A program made the position numbers and the translations under genes. Shown here piece after piece: positions 34,780-43,428 of a stretch of DNA of 64,000 nt. The first letter of the stretch is position 1; the number at the start of each line of letters is the position of its first letter. The stretch covers positions 62,001 to 126,000 of the forward strand of contig JAOFTV010000004.1 of assembly GCA_028045305.1 (NCBI GenBank). Direction: 5' to 3'. A model generated the notes under the pieces. It worked only from the letters and a program-made list of their open reading frames with translations, made no database searches and was not told where the DNA came from. Source of the DNA: Opitutales bacterium (GTDB lineage Bacteria; Verrucomicrobiota; Verrucomicrobiia; Opitutales; Seribacteraceae).

Positions 34780-35520
34780 ATGTTCGAAGACGGTTCCATA
34801 TTCAATCAATTGCTGGTCGAGCGGTTAAATTATTTTATCTATGTTGTTCTATTATTGATTGGATTATGGGCGATGATCGCCAAGAATAATTTGATCAAAA
34901 AATTGATTGGAATGTCGATTTTTCAAACTGCGATTATTTTGTTTTATGTTTCGATTGGGGTAAAGGAAGGAGCAACCATTCCGATTTATTTGCCGGAGCA
35001 TGATCCGCACGGTTCGCATGCACAGCTCGATTCTAACCAAACGGATTTGCTTTCTCACGGTGCTAAGGTGTTGGAGGCTTCAGCTGTGCCGAACTACACC
35101 AACCCCTTACCCCATGTATTAATGCTCACCGCAATTGTGGTGGGGGTGGCCACACTCGGTCTTGCGCTTTCTGTATGTTTACGAATTTACCGTGGATACG
35201 GCACGGTAGAGGAGGATGAATTGTTGGAAAAACTTGAGCGGGAAGATTCTCGCAAAGCAGGAGGTTCGAACAAACGTAGACCCAGGAGACGAACCCCGGC
35301 CAACAAAGGAGGAACTGCAGGGCAGTCCAAACGAGGCCAAACGACCGAGAAAACAAAATCCGATAAGCCTACTCCCCGCCGTCGACAGGCATCGAAAAGC
35401 AGAACAAAAACAAATGGCCCTGCTAAAGAACAGCCAAAATCCTCGAATAAGGAAAACGATAAGACCAAACCTGTTAAGAGAAGACGACCAGCAAAAAAGC
35501 CAAAGGAGGATGAATCCTGA
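34780..35520 (+). CDS. Antiporter subunit C (MrpC/NuoK type) with long basic C-terminal tail
   Basis: 246 aa from the ATG at 34780. Three NuoK-like helices are visible (LNYFIYVVLLLIGLWAM, LIGMSIFQTAIILFYVSIG, PLPHVLMLTAIVVGVATLGLALSVCLRIYR) with a periplasmic loop containing several His residues. MrpC is normally about 110-150 aa. Here a further ~90 residues of Lys/Arg/Pro/Ser/Thr-rich sequence follow (KRRPRRRTPANK...KPVKRRRPAKKPKEDES), presumably cytoplasmic and disordered. The stop overlaps the next ATG by one base. Confidence 0.9.
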   Translation: MFEDGSIFNQLLVERLNYFIYVVLLLIGLWAMIAKNNLIKKLIGMSIFQTAIILFYVSIGVKEGATIPIYLPEHDPHGSHAQLDSNQTDLLSHGAKVLEASAVPNYTNPLPHVLMLTAIVVGVATLGLALSVCLRIYRGYGTVEEDELLEKLEREDSRKAGGSNKRRPRRRTPANKGGTAGQSKRGQTTEKTKSDKPTPRRRQASKSRTKTNGPAKEQPKSSNKENDKTKPVKRRRPAKKPKEDES

Positions 35521-37079
35521 TGAGTGATTCTATTGTTTGGATTGTTTTATTTCCACTTTTTGGAGCAGTTGCCTGTTCCTTAGGGGGTGCAATGTCCAAG
35601 AAGATTTGTTATCCAGTATCCGTACTCTCGATGCTGGCAACGGTTTGGGTATCGGTAGATACTTTATTTCAAGCCATTGAGTCTCCGGTTCATGAAGTTT
35701 CATACATTCTTGGCGGTTGGTCACTCGATTTGTTCCCCAGAGGAGTCGGCATTGAATTTCGAGCCGATTTACTCGGTGCTTTGATTGCCCTGGTTGTAAC
35801 CGGTGTTGGTTTAATTGTGGCCCTCTATTCAAAGGTTCCTGTGCAACGGGAAACACCCGGTAAGGAACCGATGTATTACGGACTTTTTCTTTTACAGATT
35901 TCTGGACTAGCTGGAATTGCTCTTACTGGAGATGCTTTTAATCTTTATGTCCTAATTGAGGTGGCAGCCTTAACGGGTTACGGGCTTATTGCCCTTGGAA
36001 CAAACCGGGCAGCGGCAGCCACTTTTAATTATATCATTCTGGGAACGATCGGTGCTTCATTTTATCTTCTAGGAGTCGGATATCTTTACCTAAAAACTGG
36101 CACGCTTAATATGGTGGGTATACGGGAAGTCATTGAGGCGCATGGCTTGTTCGATTCTCCGGCAATGCAAGTCGCCTTTGTTTTGGTCCTGCTGGGCATT
36201 CTTATTAAAATGGCCTTTTTCCCCTTTCATGCCTGGCTACCCAATGCCTATTGCCATGCACCCACGACTACATCCTGTCTGCTTGCCCCGCTTGTCACCA
36301 AGGTAATGATCTATGTGATGATCCGTATGGTGCTTACCGTTTTCGGGGTGGAATTTTCTTTTGAATCAACCTGGTGGACGGAGTTTCTTCCCTGGTTAGT
36401 GGTGGTCGCCATCGTCTGTGCGGCAGTCATGGCACTTGCCCAGCGTGAGATCAAGCGCATGCTTGCCTACTTGATCGTGGCTGAGGTCGGATACATGGTT
36501 GGCGGTGTATGGATTTATAATTACTACGGACTGATTGGTTCGGTGTTTCATATTATAAGTGATGCCTGCATGACGCTTTGTCTCTTCCTTGGTGCGGGTA
36601 TCATATTGGAAAAGTGCAAGACCACACACTTCAATGGCCTTCGTGGTTTATTTGCCAAGATGCCTTTGACTATGATTGGTTTCTTTATCGGTGGATTTTC
36701 TATTATCGGACTACCTCCAACCTGTGGCTTTTTTAGTAAGTGGTATTTAATTACCGGGGGGATGGTTTCTGAACGCTGGGAATATATGATTACCCTTATG
36801 TTTTCCACCATTGTCATGGTTGTTCTCTTTTTCCGATTGATTGAACGTATACACCTCGCGGTAGACGAGAGCGGTAATAACCTTGGCAAGGGACATGGCG
36901 ACCTTGGATTAACCAAGCAGCAAACCCGCTTTGATGAGGCCCCCCTGAGCATGTTGATTCCCCTTTTACTGGCGGCATCCGTTGTTTTGCTTGTGGGCGT
37001 GTACAACCAGGAAGTGGTCAATCAAATCGAAGTGTTCCTTCAACCCTTTAATCTTCCAACCGGAGTAAAGTACGAATGA
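35520..37079 (+). CDS. Antiporter subunit D (MrpD/MbhH, NuoN/M-like), first copy
   Basis: 519 aa, about 14 helices. Proton/Na-translocating subunit. The key ionisable residues are present: Glu in NLYVLIEVAALTGYGL (TM5) and Lys in LIKMAFFPFHAWLPNAYCHAPTTTS (TM7), plus KRMLAYLIVAEVGYM. It overlaps the next antiporter gene by 4 bases (ATGA). Confidence 0.94.
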   Translation: MSDSIVWIVLFPLFGAVACSLGGAMSKKICYPVSVLSMLATVWVSVDTLFQAIESPVHEVSYILGGWSLDLFPRGVGIEFRADLLGALIALVVTGVGLIVALYSKVPVQRETPGKEPMYYGLFLLQISGLAGIALTGDAFNLYVLIEVAALTGYGLIALGTNRAAAATFNYIILGTIGASFYLLGVGYLYLKTGTLNMVGIREVIEAHGLFDSPAMQVAFVLVLLGILIKMAFFPFHAWLPNAYCHAPTTTSCLLAPLVTKVMIYVMIRMVLTVFGVEFSFESTWWTEFLPWLVVVAIVCAAVMALAQREIKRMLAYLIVAEVGYMVGGVWIYNYYGLIGSVFHIISDACMTLCLFLGAGIILEKCKTTHFNGLRGLFAKMPLTMIGFFIGGFSIIGLPPTCGFFSKWYLITGGMVSERWEYMITLMFSTIVMVVLFFRLIERIHLAVDESGNNLGKGHGDLGLTKQQTRFDEAPLSMLIPLLLAASVVLLVGVYNQEVVNQIEVFLQPFNLPTGVKYE

Positions 37080-38560
37080 ACGATCCCGTGATAGTCGAAG
37101 ATATTCGTCCGCTCATCGCATTGCTTGCCCCATGGGCGGGTATGATCGGTATTATTTGGGCGGGAGAAAAACGAGCTAATTTACGGGAAATGTTCACCTT
37201 CATTGCCGCGTCTGTTCAGGCAGCAGTCGTCCTTTCCCTCGTGCCGATTATTTTGAGCGGAGCGGTCGTAGAGTTTCACATTTGGCAGATCTTTTCCCAT
37301 GTTCCCATGCTCTTACGGGTAGACGGCCCTGGTCTACTCTTTGCCTGTGTTGCTTCTGTGCTTTGGATTGCTACGACCCTCTATGCAGTGGGCTACATGC
37401 GAGGCTTGCACGAACATGCCCAAACCCGATTTTATTCGTTCTTTGCCCTCTCTTTATCCGCCACCATGGGGGTTGCTTTTTCGGCCAATCTTTTGACCAT
37501 TTATTTCTTTTACGAAATGCTCTCGGTATCGACCTTCCCCTTGGTTACCCATATGCAGGATAAGCAGGCACGGACAGGCGGACGAACTTACCTGGGATAC
37601 CTTCTTTTTACTTCCCTTTGCCTTCTTCTACCCGCCCTAAGTTGGTGCTATGTCTGGTTGGATGGGGGGAACATGACGATGGATTTTATGGCTGATGTTG
37701 GCAAGGTTGGCCACTTTGGGGAAACCACCCAAATCGTTCTTCTATTTCTTTTCACATTTGGTTTTGCCAAGGCCGGGTTAATGCCCGCACATTCCTGGTT
37801 ACCTGGTGCAATGGTTGCACCAACTCCGGTCTCTGCCTTGCTTCATGCCGTCGCTGTTGTAAAGGTCGGTGTATTTTGTGTGTACCGTGTATATGCAGAT
37901 GTATTTGGTCCCGAAGTTCTTGCCAAAATGGGCGGGGAGGAATGGGCCATGGTTATTGCTTCTGCCACCATCATTATTTCCTCTCTGATTGCTTTATCTC
38001 AAGACAATTTAAAGCGCCGTTTGGCATTTTCCACCATAGGACAACTCGGATACATCGTACTTGGAGCAGCCATTGCCACAGACCGTGGACAGGGTGGGGC
38101 AGTCCTGCACATTGCTATGCATGCCTGTGGGAAAATCACTCTGTTCTTTTGTGCGGGTGCAATCTTTGTGGCCTCCGGTAAAAAATATGTAAGTGAATTA
38201 CGTGGTATCGGACGCAAGATGCCCCTGACTATGGGTGCATTTATGATTGGTTCACTTAGTGTAATCGGTCTACCTCCTCTTGGTGGCTTTATCAGCAAAT
38301 GGTATCTGGCACTAGGAGCACTCGACCGCGATGCCATGTGGGTGGTAGTTGTTTTGTTGATCAGTTCACTTCTCAATGTTTTTTATCTGCTTCCAGTTGC
38401 GGTAACTGCCTTTTTTCGAACACCGGAAACGGAAAAAGATTCATCTATAAAGGAAGCTCCATGGCCTTGTGTAGTTCCCTTACTTCTAACTGCATTCGGT
38501 TGTTTTCTGCTCTTTTTCTGGTCCGATACTCTTCTGCAAATGGTCGGTCTGCAACCATGA
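37076..38560 (+). CDS. Antiporter subunit D homologue, second copy
   Basis: 494 aa, NuoM/N-like with about 14 helices. The functional residues are conserved: Glu in TIYFFYEMLSVSTFPLV, Lys in FGFAKAGLMPAHSWLPGAMVAPTPVSALLHAVAVVK and the loop KRRLAFSTIGQLGYIVLG. It is clearly paralogous to the preceding gene and probably forms a second ion pathway in the same complex. Confidence 0.93.
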   Translation: MNDPVIVEDIRPLIALLAPWAGMIGIIWAGEKRANLREMFTFIAASVQAAVVLSLVPIILSGAVVEFHIWQIFSHVPMLLRVDGPGLLFACVASVLWIATTLYAVGYMRGLHEHAQTRFYSFFALSLSATMGVAFSANLLTIYFFYEMLSVSTFPLVTHMQDKQARTGGRTYLGYLLFTSLCLLLPALSWCYVWLDGGNMTMDFMADVGKVGHFGETTQIVLLFLFTFGFAKAGLMPAHSWLPGAMVAPTPVSALLHAVAVVKVGVFCVYRVYADVFGPEVLAKMGGEEWAMVIASATIIISSLIALSQDNLKRRLAFSTIGQLGYIVLGAAIATDRGQGGAVLHIAMHACGKITLFFCAGAIFVASGKKYVSELRGIGRKMPLTMGAFMIGSLSVIGLPPLGGFISKWYLALGALDRDAMWVVVVLLISSLLNVFYLLPVAVTAFFRTPETEKDSSIKEAPWPCVVPLLLTAFGCFLLFFWSDTLLQMVGLQP

Positions 38561-38581
38561 AGCAATTAATGATTTCAATTG

Positions 38582-38902
38582 ATGAATGCTAATTCTAAAA
38601 CCCGTAAGCCTAAGGAAGATCCCCGTTGGTTGGACCATCCGGGAAATGTCCGCAAAATCATTCGTTGGTTTTATGGATTATGCGGATTAGTCATTCTGGT
38701 CGATGTGGTTTTTAGCCTGGGTTGGCATAAGCATGCTGCTTTCTCGGAAGAGGTTGAAATCCACACAATCGAGACGCTTCCTGGCTTCTATGGATTATAC
38801 GGGTTTCTGGCCTGCGTAGGATTGGTTTATGTCTCTAAACTTATGCGGGATTGGAAGGGTAAGAAATTATTAATGCGGGAGGAAGACTACTGGGAGAAGT
38901 AA
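38582..38902 (+). CDS. Small two-helix membrane protein of the antiporter operon
   Basis: 106 aa from the ATG at 38582. A soluble start (DPRWLDHPGNVRKIIRWFY) is followed by two helices (GLCGLVILVDVVFSLGW and LPGFYGLYGFLACVGLVYVSKLM) and a tail ending MREEDYW. I recall similar small proteins (N-terminal 'NVR', C-terminal 'RxEDYY') within bacterial Mrp-like clusters with several D subunits, but I know of no assigned function. It is placed between two large antiporter subunits, which suggests it belongs to the complex. Confidence 0.75.
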   Translation: MNANSKTRKPKEDPRWLDHPGNVRKIIRWFYGLCGLVILVDVVFSLGWHKHAAFSEEVEIHTIETLPGFYGLYGFLACVGLVYVSKLMRDWKGKKLLMREEDYWEK

Positions 38903-38903
38903 G

Positions 38904-40721
38904 ATGATGACACTCTCATCCACTCTTGAAATCGGCATTCATCCTGCCACCGCCTTGTTGATTGGAGGATTGGCCGCGGCTGTTCTTCGTGGGCGTTATG
39001 CCTCTCTTGCCTTGGTCATCGCGCCGTTATTTGGACTTGGTTATGTTGCAACTTTGGAGGTTGGAGCTGCCTCCACTCTTCATTTGTTCGGCTATGAAAT
39101 TCTCGGGGTGGTGGTCGATCAACAGGCAAAACTCTTTGGGTATCTCTTTCATATTGCCGCCCTGATTGCTGGGATTTATTCCTTTCATCTGCGGGATCCC
39201 TGGCAGGTTTCGATGTCTTTACTCTATGCCGCAACTGCGGTGGGCGTAGCTTTTGCCGGAGATATGCTTTCCCTGTTTTTATGGTGGGAGGGATTAGCCA
39301 TAACCTCGGTCTTTCAAATCTGGGGAAAGAGGACCAAACAGGCAGAAGAAGCTGGTTTCCGCTATTTATTCTTTCATGTATCTTCCGGGCTCTTACTCTT
39401 AGCGGGTATCCTCCTGCGGTACCATGGAGAGGGCCCTGAGGCTCTTAGCCTTGCTCCCTTAACGAATGCTTTGGAGGCAGGAGATACCGGTGCCTTACTT
39501 ATCCTCTTAGCCATTGGAATTAAGGCGGCATTTCCCGGCTTGCATGTTTGGTTGAAGGATGGATATGCGGAGGCCACCCATACTGGTCCGGTCTGGCTAT
39601 GTGCTTTTACTACTAAATGTGCGGTTTGCATGCTTGCCCGACTATTTCCCGGAGCTGAAGTATTGATAACCATTGGTGGAGTCATGGCCATGTTTCCTAT
39701 CTTTTACGCGGTGATTGAGAACGATCTTCGACGGGTGTTGTGCTACAGTAAAATCAATCAGATTGGATTTATGGTTGTTGGGATCGGTATTGGTACCGAT
39801 TTGGCTATTGATGGAGCAATTGCCCATGCTTTCACTCATGTGATTTATAAAGGCTTATTATTCATGAGTATGGGTGCTGTCCTGTTCCGAACCGGCGAAA
39901 TTCGTGGGTCGCACCTAGGAGGTCTTTACAAGACCATGCCCTGGACAACCGGGTTTTGTATCGTTGGTGCAGCATCGATTTCCGCCTTTCCTTTATTTAG
40001 CGGCTTTGTCAGTAAATCGATTATCATTACGGAAGCAGCCCGTAATGGACACCTCTTGATTTGGATGTGTCTTCTCTTTGCATCTGCAGGAGTTTTTCAT
40101 CATGCGGGTATAAAGATTCCCTTCTTTGCCTTCTTTGCACATGATTCTGGACTTCGCCCTAAAGAAGCCCCAACTAATATGCTAATTGCGATGGGGATTT
40201 CCTCCTTTCTTTGCATCTTTTTGGGATGTAACCCTCAATGGCTTTATGATTTGTTACCCAATGGAGCAGCTGGCTATCATCCCTATGATGCCACCCATGT
40301 TATTACGCAGATAGAAATCCTTCTCTTTTCTGCCCTTGCATTTACCTTGTTGAATTTGTGGGGTAAATACCCTCCGGAATTACCCTCAGTCAATTTGGAT
40401 GCCGATTGGATCTATCGAAAAGCTGGTCGTGGGTTTCTTGCTTTTGGCGAGGGGTTTTGGAACGGATTGAATGAACGGGCTCATGCTTTTTTTGTCGTGG
40501 GGATTACGGGAAGTGTTTGTTCATTTCTTAAACGCGGACAGGTACACGCGATGCAAACCCTTTACCAACCTTTTGTAAAAATCGGTCTGATCGAAGAAAA
40601 TGGATCAAAAGGCAGGGACCATTTGGGAAGGCGATCCGCGTTGGGTGTACACCCAGTTGGCTGGACCGCTTTATTCTGCATGCTTTTCTTTCTTGGTTTT
40701 TTATTGCTCATATTCAAGTAA
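38904..40721 (+). CDS. NuoL/MrpA-like antiporter subunit, third copy
   Basis: 605 aa. NuoL-type core with Glu in LSLFLWWEGLAITSVFQIW, Lys in LLAIGIKAAFPGLHVWLKDGYAEATHTGPVWL and LRRVLCYSKINQIGFMVVG. The C-terminal ~120 residues form an extension with a helix-rich amphipathic stretch (GFLAFGEGFWNGLNERAHAFF) and a final TM helix. It ends the operon. With three such subunits the complex could translocate several ions per cycle, which is inference. Confidence 0.92.
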   Translation: MMTLSSTLEIGIHPATALLIGGLAAAVLRGRYASLALVIAPLFGLGYVATLEVGAASTLHLFGYEILGVVVDQQAKLFGYLFHIAALIAGIYSFHLRDPWQVSMSLLYAATAVGVAFAGDMLSLFLWWEGLAITSVFQIWGKRTKQAEEAGFRYLFFHVSSGLLLLAGILLRYHGEGPEALSLAPLTNALEAGDTGALLILLAIGIKAAFPGLHVWLKDGYAEATHTGPVWLCAFTTKCAVCMLARLFPGAEVLITIGGVMAMFPIFYAVIENDLRRVLCYSKINQIGFMVVGIGIGTDLAIDGAIAHAFTHVIYKGLLFMSMGAVLFRTGEIRGSHLGGLYKTMPWTTGFCIVGAASISAFPLFSGFVSKSIIITEAARNGHLLIWMCLLFASAGVFHHAGIKIPFFAFFAHDSGLRPKEAPTNMLIAMGISSFLCIFLGCNPQWLYDLLPNGAAGYHPYDATHVITQIEILLFSALAFTLLNLWGKYPPELPSVNLDADWIYRKAGRGFLAFGEGFWNGLNERAHAFFVVGITGSVCSFLKRGQVHAMQTLYQPFVKIGLIEENGSKGRDHLGRRSALGVHPVGWTALFCMLFFLGFLLLIFK

Positions 40722-40773
40722 ACCTCAGGAATCTTACTTGCCCCCTTGGTTCTCAGGTGCTTGATTGAATCAT

Positions 40774-41301
40774 ATGAAATGGGTGGTCGGTAAACGGGGT
40801 ATTAGCCTTCTTTTAGCATTTTCAATATGCATGCTGGGCGGTTGCAAATATTTCGATCCTGACGCCAATTATATCGATGAAAAAGTAGTCTGGAAGAAGA
40901 TCAAAAAGGAAGCTCCTGAACTTGGATTAGATCCTAGCTTTGTCTATGCAATTTGCCATGCTGAGAGCAGCCTTAATGCGAATGCTGAAAGCTCGATTGC
41001 TAAGGGCATAATGCAATTGACTGAGCCGGCATGGTCAGATGTTACCAAGTTGCACTACCGAACCGCATTTCAATGGGAAACCAATATTGAGGTGGGTATG
41101 CTTTATCTCAAACGCCTCAAGGGCATGCTGGAAAGCGTTGATCTTTTTACCTACCCCCGATTGGCCGCAAGTTATCGATATGGATACGGTGCACTTAGGC
41201 AGGAGCAATTTATGGTCAGTCGAATGAAGACACCGATCAATCGAATCTATCGTAAACTCTTTGCCGGTCAATTGTCTCCGGTTACCCCTCCCGAAGAATA
41301 A
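40774..41301 (+). CDS. Lytic transglycosylase lipoprotein (SLT domain)
   Basis: 175 aa from the ATG at 40774 (a TTG at 40765 is also open). A lipoprotein signal is seen (ISLLLAFSICMLGGCKYF; lipobox LGGC). The SLT fold carries the catalytic Glu in YAICHAESSLNANAESS, followed by AKGIMQLTEPAW and a C-terminal YRYGYGAL. It cleaves peptidoglycan glycosidic bonds from the inner face of the outer membrane. It is short, close to a minimal MltE-type enzyme. It sits 8 bases before the recombinase gene. Confidence 0.9.
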   Translation: MKWVVGKRGISLLLAFSICMLGGCKYFDPDANYIDEKVVWKKIKKEAPELGLDPSFVYAICHAESSLNANAESSIAKGIMQLTEPAWSDVTKLHYRTAFQWETNIEVGMLYLKRLKGMLESVDLFTYPRLAASYRYGYGALRQEQFMVSRMKTPINRIYRKLFAGQLSPVTPPEE

Positions 41302-41309
41302 TTTTTAAA

Positions 41310-42284
41310 GTGGGGGCAAAAACCGAGGTAAAGGGGAGAAAGCGGGGAGATTCTCCCCTTGAGCCACCCTCTGGATATGAGTTGGAAATTAGTCACTTTC
41401 TCGCCTGGGTACAGTTAGAACGCGGGCTTTCAAAAAATACGATTGAGTCTTATGAATCCGACCTCATTCAGTGTGCAACCTTTTTTAAAGAAAAAGGGGC
41501 AGGTAATTGGCAGGCGGTTTCTTTGGATCAGGTATCAACCTGGATATCCTCGCTGACCTTAGATGGATACGCAGTTGCCAGCCTTGCTCGAAAGTTATCC
41601 GCTTTGCGCATGCTTGCCCGCTACTTGGTGAGCGAAGGGAATTTACAAAGTGATTTCACTGAACTTTTGAGCAATCCAAAGAAGGGACGTTTTCTTCCCC
41701 ATGCCTTGAGCATCGAAGAAATGGAAAAATTTCTTAACGCCCCCGACCTAAATACCGTACAGGGAAAGAGAGACCGTGCGATTTTCGAATTGATGTACGG
41801 AAGTGGCCTGCGGGTTTCGGAGGTCTCTTCTGTTCTTGTAAATGCGATCGATCTGGACGATGGTTTCGCCCGAATCTTTGGCAAGGGGGCAAAAGAACGA
41901 ATCGTACCTGTTGGTGGACAGGCGGTCTTGGCCATTCGTAATTATTTACACGGAGGACGACCCCAATTGGTAAAGGAAAAATCAGGTGGGGAATTATTTC
42001 TTAGCAAGCGAGGAACCCCCATTTCACGAAAAATGATCTGGGTACTTGTCAAAGATTATGCCCGTCGTGCAGGAATTGAAAAAAACCTTACGCCTCATGG
42101 ATTACGCCATTCTTTTGCCACACACTTGCTCATGGGTGGAGCAGATGTCCGGGCAGTCCAGGAAATGCTTGGACATGCAGATATTGGCACAACTCAAATT
42201 TATACCCATGTGGAATCTCAGCGCTTGCAGGAGGAGCATGCCAATTTTCATCCCCTTGCTCAAAATCAGGAAAACGGGAATTAA
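41310..42284 (+). CDS. Tyrosine recombinase XerC/XerD
   Basis: 324 aa from a GTG. The N-terminal SAM-like domain begins FLAWVQLERGLSKNTIESYESDL. The catalytic domain has Arg in YGSGLRVSEV, the beta-hairpin Lys in GKGAKERIVPV, His-x2-Arg in TPHGLRHSFATHLL, second His in LGHADIGTTQIYTHV with the Tyr nucleophile. Xer proteins resolve chromosome dimers at dif. XerC and XerD cannot be told apart by eye; the standard chromosome role is more likely than a mobile integrase, since no element borders are visible. Confidence 0.93.
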   Translation: MGAKTEVKGRKRGDSPLEPPSGYELEISHFLAWVQLERGLSKNTIESYESDLIQCATFFKEKGAGNWQAVSLDQVSTWISSLTLDGYAVASLARKLSALRMLARYLVSEGNLQSDFTELLSNPKKGRFLPHALSIEEMEKFLNAPDLNTVQGKRDRAIFELMYGSGLRVSEVSSVLVNAIDLDDGFARIFGKGAKERIVPVGGQAVLAIRNYLHGGRPQLVKEKSGGELFLSKRGTPISRKMIWVLVKDYARRAGIEKNLTPHGLRHSFATHLLMGGADVRAVQEMLGHADIGTTQIYTHVESQRLQEEHANFHPLAQNQENGN

Positions 42285-42346
42285 TTTTCTCACGTGCGCA
42301 ACTAAGGATTGTAAGAAGGGCGTATTCTCTGTGTTTAAGATAAGGC

Positions 42347-42592
42347 GTGAAGGTTACAGTATTTGTTTCCCCCAAGACTACAGTTTTGGATCCTCAGGGC
42401 GCGGCAGTTGAGCAAGCGATTAAAAGCTTGGGCCATCATTCCATAGAGGGAGTGCGTGTTGGTAAGACCGTGACCTTTCAGATGGAGGGTTCGGACACTC
42501 CGGAAATTCGCGATGAGATCGATCGTTTATGCGATGGATTGCTCAGCAATCCGGTAATCGAGGATTATCGCTACGAGATTACCAGCGAGTGA
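42347..42592 (+). CDS. purS: Phosphoribosylformylglycinamidine synthase subunit PurS
   Basis: 81 aa with a GTG start. PurS bridges PurQ and PurL in the three-part FGAM synthase. Typical opening VTVFVSPKTTVLDPQGAAVEQAIKSLGHHSIEGVRVGKTVTF and a C-terminal LSNPVIEDYRYEI. The stop overlaps the following GTG start by 4 bases (GTGA). It is the first gene of the purine operon. Confidence 0.95.
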   Translation: MKVTVFVSPKTTVLDPQGAAVEQAIKSLGHHSIEGVRVGKTVTFQMEGSDTPEIRDEIDRLCDGLLSNPVIEDYRYEITSE

Positions 42593-43428
42593 AAATCTTC
42601 CGCCATCTCGACAAAGCCGGCAATATGGGCTTTGGTCGATTCGATGAGGAGGGAAGAACCTTTTTAATCGTTCAAAAACCAGATGGTGGGTTTGAGAGCA
42701 CCAATCAGGCGATTACTCCTTTTCAACTGTTAACCCCGATCGACTTTCGATGTATTTACGCAGTCGGGCATAACTACCGGGCACATGCCGAGGAGACAGG
42801 GGCGGAGCTACCCAAGCATCCGATGATTTTTATGAAAGCACCCACCACGGTGCAAAACCCGGGAGATCCCATTGTCATTCCCCGCTTTCTGCGAAGTGAT
42901 AAAGTCGACTATGAGGGGGAACTTGGTGTGGTTATTGGCCGCCCTTGCAAGAATGTATCCCCGGAGGAAGCAATGTCCTATGTGCTTGGATTTGTCTGTG
43001 CCAATGATGTGAGTGCACGGGATTGGCAAAAGGAAAAAGGGGGTGGCCAGTTCTGCCGTGGTAAGAGTTTTGATACCTTCTGTCCGGTCGGCCCATGCTT
43101 GGTAACGATTGATGAATTGACCGATCCGTCCAACCTTACTTTGCGTACCTATGTAAATGAGGAAAAAATGCAGGATGCTTCGACCTCAGATATGATTTTT
43201 AATGTGCCCACCTTAATTTCCTTTCTTAGCGGAAGTACTACCTTGCTCCCAGGCACGCTTATTCTAACAGGTACTCCCAGTGGAGTGGGAGAAGCTCGTG
43301 ACCCTCGAAGATTTCTTGTTCCTGGGGACGAGGTTACGGTGGAGATCGAGGGAATTGGACTGCTTACCAATCCCGTGGTCGAAGAAATTTTTGAGGAAGA
43401 ATCATCCAAGGAGGAAAAAATATCGTGA
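42589..43428 (+). CDS. Fumarylacetoacetate-hydrolase-family protein inside the purine operon
   Basis: 279 aa from the GTG at 42589 that overlaps the purS stop; the longer track ORF reads into purS out of frame. The FAH core is evident: YAVGHNYRAHAEETGAELPKHPMIFMKAPTT, metal ligands in VDYEGELGVVIG, DVSARDWQ, and LTGTPSGVGEARDP. Members hydrolyse or decarboxylate small diketo or acylpyruvate acids. It overlaps purQ by 4 bases. It has no recognised part in purine synthesis; it may serve repair of a toxic by-product, which is inference. Confidence 0.9.
   Translation: MKIFRHLDKAGNMGFGRFDEEGRTFLIVQKPDGGFESTNQAITPFQLLTPIDFRCIYAVGHNYRAHAEETGAELPKHPMIFMKAPTTVQNPGDPIVIPRFLRSDKVDYEGELGVVIGRPCKNVSPEEAMSYVLGFVCANDVSARDWQKEKGGGQFCRGKSFDTFCPVGPCLVTIDELTDPSNLTLRTYVNEEKMQDASTSDMIFNVPTLISFLSGSTTLLPGTLILTGTPSGVGEARDPRRFLVPGDEVTVEIEGIGLLTNPVVEEIFEEESSKEEKIS

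Noticed and set aside
35216-35527. 103-aa ORF inside the 3' part of the MrpC gene
   Set aside because: It is an alternate-frame shadow of the Lys/Arg-rich MrpC tail; biased codons keep other frames open there.
41310-42284. Tyrosine recombinase as an integrase of a mobile element
   Set aside because: Sequence motifs and the housekeeping surroundings fit chromosomal XerC/D; no attachment repeats, tRNA target or phage genes are seen nearby.
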